Below the pieces are notes generated by a model. The model made no database searches, was not told the DNA's origin, and worked only from the letters and a program-made list of their open reading frames with translations. Of a DNA stretch of 64,000 nt, positions 1 through 9,867 are shown piece after piece. The number at the start of each line of letters is the position of its first letter. The first letter of the stretch is position 1. Source of the DNA: Ampelomyces quisqualis (lineage: Eukaryota; Ascomycota; Dothideomycetes; Pleosporales; Phaeosphaeriaceae); assembly GCA_018398575.1 (NCBI GenBank), contig JAGTXZ010000024.1, positions 124,001-188,000 on the forward strand, read 5' to 3'. A program made the translations under genes and the position numbers.

Positions 1-550
1 AGCTGAACTCAAAAAGAACCTCCAAACAATGATGGAGCAGGTCGACGACGTCCTCGCTGAAGACGTCGGCGCAAAGGACAAGCAGAAATTCCGCGCTTTC
101 CGCCAAACCGTGAAGAAAGCAATCGGCCTCTGGCGCTCTGCCAACCCAGAAACCATCTCCACTCTCGACACGCAGTTTGAATTCTTAAAAACCCAGCTCG
201 CGTCTCGCTCCGCACCACCCACGGCCTCTTCCTCGCCCGCCGAACCCCTAATCTCCGAAGAAGACCAGGCAAAACTACGCTCCGCATTCGACAAACTCCG
301 CCTCGAAACCGAGCACTCGTCCGAGTGGAACCGCCGCGATGTCCGGGCCCCGTATGCCACGCCCTGGCGGCCCAGAGACTACATGAGTGCGTTTGCATTC
401 ATACCGCGCTATCTCGAGGTCAACCAGAACATCTGCGCGGCGGTGTATTTGCGGCATCCCGTGGCGCGGCCGGGGCTCGCCGAGGTGCCGACGCCGTTTC
501 ATATTGAGACGGGGCAGTTGGCGTTTAACTGGTATTTGCGACGCAGGTAA
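1..550 (+). CDS. 3' end of a conserved fungal protein (partial)
   Basis: The reading frame is open from base 2 and ends at TAA 548-550, so the 5' part lies off the left edge. The visible 182 residues start with a charged, probably helical stretch, then a Ser/Pro/Ala-rich linker. They end in a compact segment with the motifs IPRYLEVNQ, AAVYLRHPVARPGLAEVP and AFNWYLRRR. This ending looks like a conserved fungal family, and I have a weak impression of a mitochondrial ribosome-type protein, but I cannot name it. No intron is needed in the visible part. The coding call is firm; the function is not. Confidence 0.75.
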   Translation, partial: AELKKNLQTMMEQVDDVLAEDVGAKDKQKFRAFRQTVKKAIGLWRSANPETISTLDTQFEFLKTQLASRSAPPTASSSPAEPLISEEDQAKLRSAFDKLRLETEHSSEWNRRDVRAPYATPWRPRDYMSAFAFIPRYLEVNQNICAAVYLRHPVARPGLAEVPTPFHIETGQLAFNWYLRRR

Positions 551-1295
551 GGTGTAGAGGGTTGTTGGAGTGTATTATATGTACAAGCAACATGGCAAAA
601 ATGTATAGACATGAAAGCATGCATGAAACACGCATTCGCACGAACATCATCATTAACATGCAACCATCTGACATGTACCATCCCCTTTTTCTCTCCCCGT
701 GCAATCTCCCTCCAGCTTCATTTCGATCCAGCTCCATTTCGATCAAAATTTCACATGGTCCACACCAAACAGCAGAAACACACCCCATCCCCAAACACCC
801 GTAACCAAGCAAAAGAAAGATAGTCGCAAAGCCCCCCCCAACTCCACTCAATAACACGATGCATGACGATGAAGGGCGTAATAAACACAAAAAGACGCCA
901 AGGCATGCGCATACGCACACAAAGCGGATTGAGGAAGATACCGGACGCCTGAACGGACATGTGTGTGAGTGGTAACGATGGAAAGATGGGAAGAAAGAAA
1001 AAACTGGAAAAGAAAAACGAGTGCGAGCGTGGGTGTGCAGCGCAGCGTATCTGCGGGTCTCAGAAGCTGTGAATCGCGGGGTGCGACTTGAACAGCGCAG
1101 ACTTAGTTTGTCGAAGCGGAGCGTGGAAATCTTTTGCGCGCGTTGTCGGTTTGCGCGAGACTTTTCTTGTTGGTGGGGGTGTGGAAGCAAAGAGTATGAT
1201 CCATGGGGAAGACGTGTGGATTTCTCGGGGGTGGGTCTTTGTGCCGCGGTGGAAAAGGTCAGTGGTGCTGTCGAAGCACGTATACTGGCCTGTTT
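551..1295. other. Convergent intergenic region
   Basis: This stretch separates two genes that converge on it and should hold both 3' UTRs. Many open frames cross it on both strands, but none has family features or sensible splice partners. Nothing else was recognised. Confidence 0.6.
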
Positions 1296-3187
1296 TCAAT
1301 CAACGTCACTCTCCTCCTCGTATGTGCGTATGCTCTGCGGATATCTGAGCGTCTCTGCACTCGGTCTGGGACTGACATCCACAACACTGCTGTCCGGCGT
1401 CCAATGGCTCGTCGTTTCAGACACGGTGGACGATGTATAGCGTCGGAAGCCGTTGGCTACGATTTCCGACATGTCAACTTCGGACTCGTAGTTGGGGGGC
1501 TCCGAGGGTGCACCTGATCGGTAGCTGGGAAGGGAGTCTGTTCTTGAAAGCGGGCGCGATGGGATGACGGACGATGCGGGGTATGTGGATGCTAGGGACG
1601 GGGAATAAGGGGGATGCTGGCAGTGGCATGGTGGAGGACCAGGGATGCGGCCTTCTTCAGCATCTCGAACGAGGTCGTTGACTACGTCGTGGGCGGCACG
1701 CAATTGGCGGATTTCTTCTCGCATGGCGTCTTCAAGAACGCTTTCCTGCGGTTGGATGAGGGCGCGCTTTTCCTCGTAGTCTTCAATGCGCTCGCGGTCT
1801 TTGCGCCAGTTGCCGCGCCACCAGTTGCGCCAGGCGTGTTTGCGTGCCGCACGGCGGTAAGCTGCAGCAGTAGTACGTTCTTCTTGCGCTGCGGCTCGTT
1901 CAGTGCGGGTGCGGAGACTGCTGCACTTGTGGCGAATGACGGCGATAAGACAGCCGCAGCACAGAAGGCTTAGTGTTACCTCGAGGGCGATCACGTATGG
2001 AGAGGTCTTGGTCGGACGTGCTGGCAATTCGGCTGTCGATGCTTCATAAGGCTGGGCAGTAGATGTCTCCAGTTTGACAGAACCTCCCGACTTCTGAGCT
2101 GCGGTTACATGCGCTTGCGCATATAGATTCAAGCTTGGCCGACCCATATCGTCCGACTGATCGTTGCTGGCAGATTTGAACCGGACGATAGCTATCTTCC
2201 AGGCACCATGTGCTTTATGTGTGATGGCTTTGGCAATGCAGGCGATACCGTCGCAATTGTTGATATTCTCTTTCAGGCTCTTCACTTCCTTCTTGAAACG
2301 AGAGTTAATCTGGTCTTTCTTGAGCGCAATGGCTTCCTGAAGTAGCTCGAGGTCAGCTTGGAGTGCTTGAAGCTCGCGAATGTCGGCTTCCAGGGACTGA
2401 TCAGCGAGCAGCGTTGCCTGGACTGATGCAGTGTCGTTGATATATAATAAACGAAGATGAGCAGGGGGTTCACGCCAGGACCGTGCAACCTCTTTGTCAG
2501 TTGCCGAGGGATTGAGAGTGGGTTCAATTCTGAGTAGCAAAGGGGGTGATGTCTGCTGCTTGAATGATACAGTAAACCCAGATGGTGTGTTGAGAGCTTT
2601 GCCGTCGATGGCTTTGATGCTAACTGTCAAGACCTGAGCTGTTTCGTCCGTCTTCTCGTCGCCGTGAAGACAGGTCGAGTTCCAGGCGAGGTCCAAGTCA
2701 CGCTGGGGAGAGTTTGCATCCTGTTGTAGGTCGGTGACACCAGTGTAGAGTCCCGATCCAGTCGCAAAGTCACCGTTCCACTCTTGAGGCAGGTAGACTC
2801 CATTCAGGGTGATGTTTGAGGAACCACAGGCTTCGTGTTGGGCATGACTTGTGAATTTCAAAATCTAGAGGGAGTGAGCCAGGACGGCTCAGTTTTGGGT
2901 GCCTGGAGTTAGCCTTACCAGGGACTCGTCATCCTGGTCCGTGTCATGTGCTGAGCCAAGACAGCCAGTGCAGGGGACACGGAAGGTAGCTTGCGCGTAG
3001 TCGTGCTTGAGATCTAGAAATGCACTCAGCAGGAGCCTGGAGTATATAAAGAAGGGCGGGTACCGTAGTGCAGGAGCCTGCCGTCTGGTCGAGGAAACGC
3101 GAGGGCGCGGTTAGGTAGGACTGCGGCGATGGCGGGCGCGAGTCCCCACGCACAGGCTGACACGATCTTGGACTTGAGGGACCGCAT
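1296..3187 (-). CDS. Secreted/type I single-pass membrane protein, function unknown
   Basis: Three exons: 3187-3064, 3013-2919 and 2864-1296, joined at GTACCC and GTAAGG donors, giving about 595 residues. The N-terminus (MRSLKSKIVSACAWG...ALAFPRPDG) looks like a signal peptide. A short Cys motif (CTGCLG) and the segment DDESLILKF follow, with the latter crossing the second intron. Next come a lumenal domain with N-glycosylation sites and a coiled-coil-like run, then one membrane segment near residue 365 (VTLSLLCCGCLIAVI). The cytosolic tail is basic then acidic, with HCQHPPYSP and Pro/Ser-rich parts. The splice joins restore one frame, which supports the model. It resembles uncharacterised fungal membrane proteins; no enzyme motif is visible. 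Confidence 0.8.
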
Positions 3188-3855
3188 CTCTGTGGCGGAA
3201 CGCAGAACAAACACAAAACACACAGCTGCAGTCCGGCTCCAGGAACGCGCAAAGAGAGCGGCGTCGAAGTGGAGTGGGACGAATGTAAGTAGTCCAGGCA
3301 CCAGTCGAAGGGCGTTTTGGCTGCGGTCAGCGTGGCTCAGACGGCGCCGTGCGGATTCCCTCGAGATGTGCGCCTCGAATGCGAGGTAAAGGATTAGTGT
3401 AATGCTGGTAGGAGGTAAATTGAGTGCGGTGGTTGGATGGCATGAAGGGCCATCTGGCAGGATCGATGATTGGTCTCGAGGCTGCCGGCACGGATGGTCT
3501 CCTTGATCCTATGAGAAAGCTGTCATCTTCTGTCGCGAGAAGACAAATTCTGTTGTCTCGTAGAAGTGCATGATCCATGTCACTCGAGCTGTACCGAGTA
3601 AGACTTGCCGTGGTTCTACCTGCGGGTCACGTGGTCATGTGCTTCGTATACCGTATGGCACGCCAAGGTGGCCCAAGCTCTCAACTTGGATATTCGGCTC
3701 GCGACGACCATGTTTGATATCATCCTCGGTACGATCGCCATTTTCTGTCTCGACCACGCAACCCGCTCTTCTGCCCCAGACGCTGCGCTTGTCTTGCCCC
3801 ACACGGCACTTGACTTTGTCTTTCTGCACGCTCCTCGGCAAACACAGAATTCAAC
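3188..3855. promoter_or_regulatory. Shared upstream region of a divergent gene pair
   Basis: It lies between the start of the membrane-protein gene on the minus strand and LSM4 on the plus strand. No distinct operator or repeat was recognised. Confidence 0.4.
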
Positions 3856-4352
3856 ATGGTACGTCATCTCCCGCTGCGCTACCGCTGCGTCATCTGATAC
3901 TGACCCCGCCGCAGCTACCCCTCGGCCTGCTCACGGCCGCGACGGGCCACCCCATGCTCGTCGAGCTCAAGAGTGGCGAGACGCTCAATGGACTGCTGGT
4001 CAGCTGCGACACGTGGATGAACCTGACTTTGAGAGAAGTGGTGCAAACAAGCGCCGACGGCGACAAGTTCATGCGACTACCAGAAATATACGTGCGCGGC
4101 AGCACGGTGAGTGCATCGACCGCGAACTGCCGTGGCCATACTTGGCGCTGATGGCCGCAGATCAAGTACCTGCGAGTGCCCGACGAGATTGTGGACGTTG
4201 TCAAGGAGCAGCAGGTCAAGGACCAGGCGAACCGGGGCGGTCGAGGCGGCATGCACCAGCGAGGAGAGCACCGCGGCGATAGAGGGGGTCGTGGTATGCG
4301 CGGCCGTGGAAGAGGCCGCGGAAGAGGAGGAGGAGGCGACAGAGGCGCTTGA
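3856..4352 (+). CDS. LSM4: U6 snRNA-associated Sm-like protein LSm4
   Basis: Exons are 3856-3858 (only the ATG), 3915-4106 and 4161-4352, giving 128 residues. LSm4 is a subunit of the LSm2-8 ring that binds the U6 snRNA 3' end in the nucleus and of the LSm1-7 ring in cytoplasmic mRNA decay. The Sm fold is clear: MLVELKSGETLNGLL is Sm1, and MRLPEIYVRGSTIKYLRVP contains Sm2, with the conserved RG pair and the second intron inside it. The C-terminal tail is rich in RGG repeats, as in LSm4 orthologues. The first intron starts directly after the start codon (donor GTACGT). Length and motif order fit the family well. Confidence 0.93.
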
Positions 4353-5321
4353 GGCTCGCGACGTCACCTGCTACCCTCGGCATCTACGATACACCATCCA
4401 TGGATGCAGCCACGAAATAGAGCAGTTCCGCAACCCGTGTCTCATGCTCTCATCGCCGATGCACCATGCCAGCAACAGGATACCATACGTCCTAGCACAT
4501 GCTCGCTGGCCGGAACCACGAGCTTTCAACAGCAGATCGACAGCGGTTTGGCTACCATGAGCAGACTCGACCCCGTCCGTTGTCTCGCCCAAGAAATCAG
4601 TAATCCCTCTGGCACCGCAGAAAGACAGCACATGAACGCCAATGGCTTGTAGCGCCAGATCAGCAAGGATAGCCATCAGCACACATTTCTGCAATCCACA
4701 GGCAGCAGTCACGCTTGACTGATAATTATTATGTAGAAGGCTAACTTGTTCTGCTGGCCAACCTAACCATCCCTACCTCTCTGCATTCTCGTGCCTGTCT
4801 CTTATTTACGTTACCCCTTTCGCCAGTCTTTGTACACCACACTAGTACGAGCAAAGGTCGCTCGGATGTCTAGCTGTACTTTTGCTATTGGATCGGTTTT
4901 TTCCCTTTTCTCTCGCATCCCAAGCATGCTTTCAATAGCGACAGGTCTAACCACCAACAGACAGTTTGGCCCCAACACTGCGATAATTCCCCACATTTTC
5001 ACTGCATCTGGTGTTTCTGCGGCCTTGAGATGGCATTCCGTTGATCCCCCGTCGCACTAATGAAGCGGGGTCAATAGATCGGACGCTCGCAACCCGAGCT
5101 AATGTTGATCTGCCCACCAATTCACGACTCTCGCTGAATGACCACAGATATATAGTAGGAAAAGTCCCGAGTCATACCGAGCTCACTGAAGCATAGATAT
5201 GTCTCGTGGACTCTCCTGAATTTCATTACATGATTTCAAATCCTACCGCTTGATACTCCACCTCACCAAGCCAGCGTCCTTTCCTGGGACAGACGGCTAG
5301 AAAGCTCCTCCTATCTACAAG
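4353..5321. other. Intergenic region
   Basis: Between LSM4 and the next plus-strand gene. Several open frames exist but none shows a domain or useful splice structure. It probably contains the LSM4 3' UTR and the SDR promoter. Confidence 0.5.
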
Positions 5322-6370
5322 ATGACAAGCTTCGAGATACACGACAGCGAGCTTGCTGGTATCAAAGACCAAGTAGTCATAATCACTGGTAGAAGCCTCC
5401 GCTGAACATGGCGCGTTCGTCTAATTAAAGCGCTGTAATTAGGTGCATCATCTGGCATTGGCCTAGCGACCCTACGCAGGATCATTAAACATGGAGGCAA
5501 GGTCTTCGCAAGCGACCTCAATCCCCTGCCAGAACCAGAGAAATCTTCAGTGCCCTTTCTGAGAGTCGACGTGACCTCCTGGAAAGACCAAGTCGAGCTG
5601 TTCAAAGCAGCAGAGAAAGAATACGGCACAATCGACCACGTCTTCGCAAATGCCGGCATCGGACCCACCGTCACGCTGCTCGAAGACGACGTTGACGAAA
5701 ACGGACATCTTCTGCCACCAAGGCTCAACACCATCAACGTCAATCTGCTCGGATGCATGTACACGGTCAAACTAGCAATATTCCACCTCAAGAAAAACTC
5801 CCATGGCGGCAGCATCGTCATGACAGCCTCCGCATCGAGTTTCGCCCGCTTCCCAGCCACAGACTACAGTACGCACAACCTACCAAATAAACGCCTCGAG
5901 TACCTCACAGCTATTGATAGTTTTTTCTAGCAACCGCCAAACACGCCGTCCTCGGCCTCCTACGCTCGTTGTACAACCACCTCTACCCTAAACTCCCTAT
6001 CCGCATCAACGCTATCGCTCCCTCTTGGACTGAAACAGCTATCGTCCCCAGAGATGTTATCGCTGCTCTCGGCAAAGGCAATTACCAATCTGCTGACGTC
6101 GTCGCGCGCTCCGTCACGTTGCTCATGGCTGATGCCACAAGGCATGGTGAGCTGGTATATAGTGATTGCGGCAAGTTTAAAGATTTGGAGAAGGGGGAGA
6201 AGGGGTATCATGCGGTTACGAGGAGGATGTTGGGGATTGGGGAGGGTGGGGAAAGGAGTGAGACGGGGGTGTTGAAGATGTTGGGGAAGTCGGCGGCGGA
6301 AGCGGAGGCGGAGAGGGAGAAGGAGGAGTTGAAGAGGGGGCTGGAGAGTTTAGGGAGTGTGGTTGAGTAG
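5322..6370 (+). CDS. Short-chain dehydrogenase/reductase (classical SDR)
   Basis: Exons are 5322-5388, 5443-5868 and 5931-6370, giving about 310 residues. The first intron is 54 bases and interrupts the cofactor motif, which reads TGASSGIG after splicing. NAG occurs as FANAGIG. The catalytic Ser is in IVMTASAS and the YxxxK pair is YTTAK, formed across the second intron. This is a Rossmann NAD(P)-dependent oxidoreductase. The substrate is unknown; close fungal relatives are often called 15-hydroxyprostaglandin dehydrogenase-like. The C-terminus carries an unusual Glu/Lys-rich extension (AAEAEAEREKEELKRG). All catalytic residues are present, so it should be active. Confidence 0.88.
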
Positions 6371-6786
6371 AGTGGGGCATGTGGTTGAGATGGGCGTTGA
6401 GTTTTCGATGTGATGAGCAGACGAGATCACCTTGAGTGGCGTGTGAATCGCTGAGAACCACCTTACGAGTTTGTTAGCAGTCAAGTAGGCGCGCATGATT
6501 GTGACGGAAAGCCTCTCTCGAAATTCCAACAGTGATATCTGGCTTCGGTGTCAAGCGAGCTATCTCACATCATGTCCAGTATCTGAGCATCCAAGGGAGA
6601 GGGTACGCAGGGTTCGTTGCAAGCACGGCCCGCTGAGACGTTCTTGATCCAGGCAGAAATGGATTGTGCGCACTTTGTCCAAGGTGTGTTGCATTCGCGC
6701 CCCATTTGCGGAGCGCTTTGTTTTGCGACGTAGCAGAACTCCTCTACCAAAGAGCCAGGAGTTACTTTTTATGCAGTGGGTGTCCT
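6371..6786. other. Convergent intergenic region
   Basis: The space between the SDR stop and the end of the kinase-like gene on the other strand. No feature recognised. Confidence 0.5.
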
Positions 6787-7629
6787 CTACACTTCCCCAG
6801 CAGCTTCTCCTGAGAGACTCACTACGACTTCTTGAGCACTGTTGAATTCCCCAGTCCAACATCCACTAATAGTCTGGCCACATTCAAAATCATCTACATG
6901 AGGAAACTCCCCTCGAGAAAAGCGAGCGGTAATTTTATCCTCTGACAAGCCATCGTATGGTTCACGGCCAGCCATGATGTAATACATAACGGGCCCCAAC
7001 GCAAACAGGTCGGATTTCGGATTCGGTTTGGATAGAGGATCTCTTGGAAGGAAGAAGGGTGTGTTCTCCATTGCCTTTCCATCTAGCTCGCCAAACAGGG
7101 AGCCAGCAAAGTCGCAGAGCTTGAGGTTAAGCTTTCCGTCGAGAAGAAAGTTGTTCGGGTGAATGTCGCAGTGGATGACGTCTTTTGAGTGGATAAATGC
7201 AATGCTCTCTGCTGCTTGTTGGACCCATTTCTCTCGTTGCTGAATGGGACTGGTTTTAAAGTCCGTCTTAGAGAAGTAACGGCGAATATCACCATTGACC
7301 TCGAATTGGAACCTAAGACCGTACTCATGTTTGCCGAAGTACTTGACAAGTCTTTGATGACTTCCCAATGCTGTAAGGATGTGATGCTCAATGTCCAGGC
7401 CCTTTATTGCCCAGTGATCGTCTCTGTTATAAACGTATTTGAGAATCGTTCTATCTGGGAGTAAAGCCAGTCGTGCTGTATTGCTACTAAACAACACTTG
7501 TGTTACCCTAGGAGGATGCTATGGCTTGAGATATTTTACACTTAACTGCGAACAAGATAGATCAACGTAGAATTTGCCGTCCATCAGCACGGCTGTCCCA
7601 TCGGAGAAAGTGGCCAGAGCCTCTGACAT
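6787..7629 (-). pseudogene. Protein kinase-like gene interrupted by one in-frame TAG
   Basis: One minus-strand frame runs from ATG 7629 (MSEALATFSDG) to the stop at 6787, broken only by TAG at 7519-7521. Homology-like sequence continues on both sides: SVKYLKP before it and HPPRVTQVLF after it. The kinase part has IHCDIHPNNFLL for the catalytic loop (HCD instead of HRD), DFAGS where DFG is usual, and an APE-like region. The family is fungal protein kinase-like proteins of about 280-300 residues. No GT..AG pair of normal length removes the stop; the only candidate would be a 34-base intron. Either it is a nonsense pseudogene (CAG to TAG would be a CpA to TpA change) or the stop is bypassed. An in-frame upstream ATG also exists at 7761. 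Confidence 0.7.
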
Positions 7630-7779
7630 GACATATATCGGGTGAGGAAGAGAGATGTGTTGACAATTGGGCCTGGTGATAACAGTTGAGAAGGAATTGG
7701 ATCGAAGTAAAATGGTTGATGATTTTGGAGTTGCAGGGGGATTGGGCGCTAAAAGGGACATTCGTATGCCTACCGAGTT

Positions 7780-7925
7780 GACTAGTAATCAAACGCCCCG
7801 CAACAGTAATGCTAGGTAAGTAGTAAAAGAAAATATATAACATTAGGATTTTACAGTTACTATAGTTTGACTAAACAAAGTATTCTATTAAACACTAAAT
7901 AAGTCTAAATAGAACATGTATGATC
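7780..7925. other. Short AT-rich stretch
   Basis: Immediately upstream of the kinase-like gene the composition becomes visibly AT-rich (runs such as AAAATATATAACATT and ATTCTATTAAACACTAAAT), unlike the flanks. No terminal repeats or coding remnants were recognised. It may be a RIP-altered fragment. Confidence 0.4.
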
Positions 7926-8433
7926 ACAACATCTCGTCGCCCGCGTAATGCCCCTGCCGTCGGGACTTATTCGCTCACATGCCCAGCGGCGATGTATACG
8001 TGACAGCCCAAGGCGCGGGGGAAAGTAAGCATGGAATCCCGACTGCTCCACAAGCATACTAAAGCTCTTGGCTAACAATGGGTGTGGCTGAAGAAGTGCG
8101 CGGCAGGTTTGGACTTACGGCGCACTTAATGTGTTGCAGCTTTGTGTGATATAGTGAGGATGGGATGAAAGCTGCTTCGGGGATGAGGGTTTGGGTGGGA
8201 AGAGCGTGGGGAGGAAGAACAGGTGTAAGAAACAAACACTCTTTCATCATTTAAAGTGCATCCTGTTCCCTGCAACCCACGCTCGTCACTCAAACGAATC
8301 ACTAGACACCACACAAACCCGCCACCCATAGCTCTACAGCCAACTGCCCACTCGACCACACTATTCTGCTTCCTCCTGATATCCATGCTCCCTCCCCCTC
8401 ATACAACCTGCAACTCACATCGTGATCCCCACC
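7926..8433. other. Intergenic region
   Basis: Nothing recognised here apart from spurious open frames. It includes the 3' flank of the Ser/Thr-rich membrane protein gene. Confidence 0.4.
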
Positions 8434-9151
8434 TCAATACCTCCCCTGCCCCCCAACATCCAACCTCCCACCCGTCTTCTCCCCATCCGGACTCTGCAAC
8501 TCAAACACCACCCCACCCCCCATCTCCGACGGCTCAACAATCATCTCATGCCTCCCCTCCATGCGCATGCCATACTTGACCGCCGGAGTAATCGGGCTCA
8601 ACACCGCGTCCGCAATCACAGGTATGTGTGCGCCGACACGTCGATCTTGGTGCGCATGCCGCCGATGGTGCAGGATGGAGACGATGCTAGATACGATGAG
8701 GAAGAAGGCGACGCCGATGCCGACGCTGAAGCCGATGATGGCGGGTTGGCCGGGGGAGCGGGAGCTGCGTGCTGCGGATTGTGAGACTTGGGCCGGGGAA
8801 GGGGAGAAGCGCGCGATGGATGTGGAGTTGAGGCGGGGCCATGTGCTTGTGCTCAAGGGCTGGGAAGTAGTGGTCGTGGTGGTTTTTGGGGAAGTGGAAA
8901 CGTTGGTTGGCTGTGGGGGTTTGGACACTTTGGAGGTCTCCGACGTCTTGGGGGGGTTGGACGCCTTCGCCGATGGCTTCGGGGGTTTGGATGTGCGTGG
9001 GTTCGACGAAGAGGAGATGGAGGACGTACGGGTTGTTGATGCTCCAGTGGCTGATGTGGAGGTCGCAGAAGTTGTTCCTGTTGGCTTTTGTGTTGTTGCG
9101 CTGGAGGCCGAGGTCAAGGAGTCCGCGGTTGGCTTTCGGTCGTCCGAATCC
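8434..9151 (-). CDS. Ser/Thr-rich single-pass membrane protein (5' exon unresolved)
   Basis: The last exon begins after an acceptor at about 9152 (branch-like GCTAATAAC then TAG) and ends at 8434. The first about 120 residues are almost entirely Ser, Thr, Pro and Lys, as in O-mannosylated cell-wall stalks. One membrane segment follows (AIIGFSVGIGVAFFLIVSSIVSIL), then a basic stop-transfer HHRRHAH and a cytosolic tail of about 80 residues. The layout matches fungal wall-stress sensor-like or Mid2/WSC-like surface proteins, but no WSC or other ectodomain is visible because the upstream exon, expected to encode the signal peptide, could not be placed. It must lie between 9152 and 9867 if present. 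Confidence 0.6.
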
Positions 9152-9867
9152 TACTCATGTTATTAGCATATTACGCAGCTAGCGTAAATCGATGCCTGTG
9201 TGCTCATGCTCGTAAAGAAAACACATAGGAATGACATAGGAAAAGACATAGGAAAGCACCAGACAGATCCCAAAGTTGAACTTTCGGAATAACGCCTTAA
9301 GAGATGGTGCAAAGGATGTGATTAGAAGGGAGCTACAGACCTATAAAGAGTCGAACAGGGCAACAAAGAACAGATGTTGATGGCGCGGCTCACACGACGC
9401 CCTGTTGCACCAGCACGGGAAATGAACCAACCCCCATGGATGCGCGAACTTGAGATTCCTTTGTGAATGTTCATCAAGGGTTTGAGATGACCAATAGAAA
9501 TTCAGTCGTTGGTGGTCGATCCTGCTAGAAAAAGTGCGCCACGAGTCTAGTATCGTATTTTGCTGTTGGTGTCTCCTTTGCAAGGGGGAACTAGATTCGC
9601 GCAGACCTGATGTTACAGCCTTGTCGGGATCTTGTGAACTATGACCTATGCTTAAGCTTCCTTGGCTTTCATCTGAAGCCAAATTGAAATGACAGCGTGT
9701 GAAGGGTGCTATTGGCGCCGGAGTATCGACTGAATTTCCCTTCAATATTTAGTTTGGTGCCTCGGCTTGACAACGATGGCATAGCTTTGACAGAATGGTC
9801 TTGCAACAACGTCCGCCCTCGATTTTCAAGATCAAAACCTAGGATACTAGGAGCCTCAGTCGTAGCC
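9152..9867. other. Region between two minus-strand genes
   Basis: It should contain the missing 5' exon of the membrane protein and the 3' UTR of the Rrn5-like gene. A minus-strand open frame at 9341-9745 has no signal peptide or family features, and I could not join it in frame. No other feature was seen. Confidence 0.35.

Noticed and set aside
1021..1440. Plus-strand 139-residue frame
   Set aside because: It overlaps the end of the well-supported minus-strand membrane protein and has no domain or composition typical of a protein.
9341..9745. Minus-strand 134-residue frame as first exon of the Ser/Thr-rich membrane protein
   Set aside because: No signal peptide, no in-phase donor to the acceptor at 9152, and no family resemblance.
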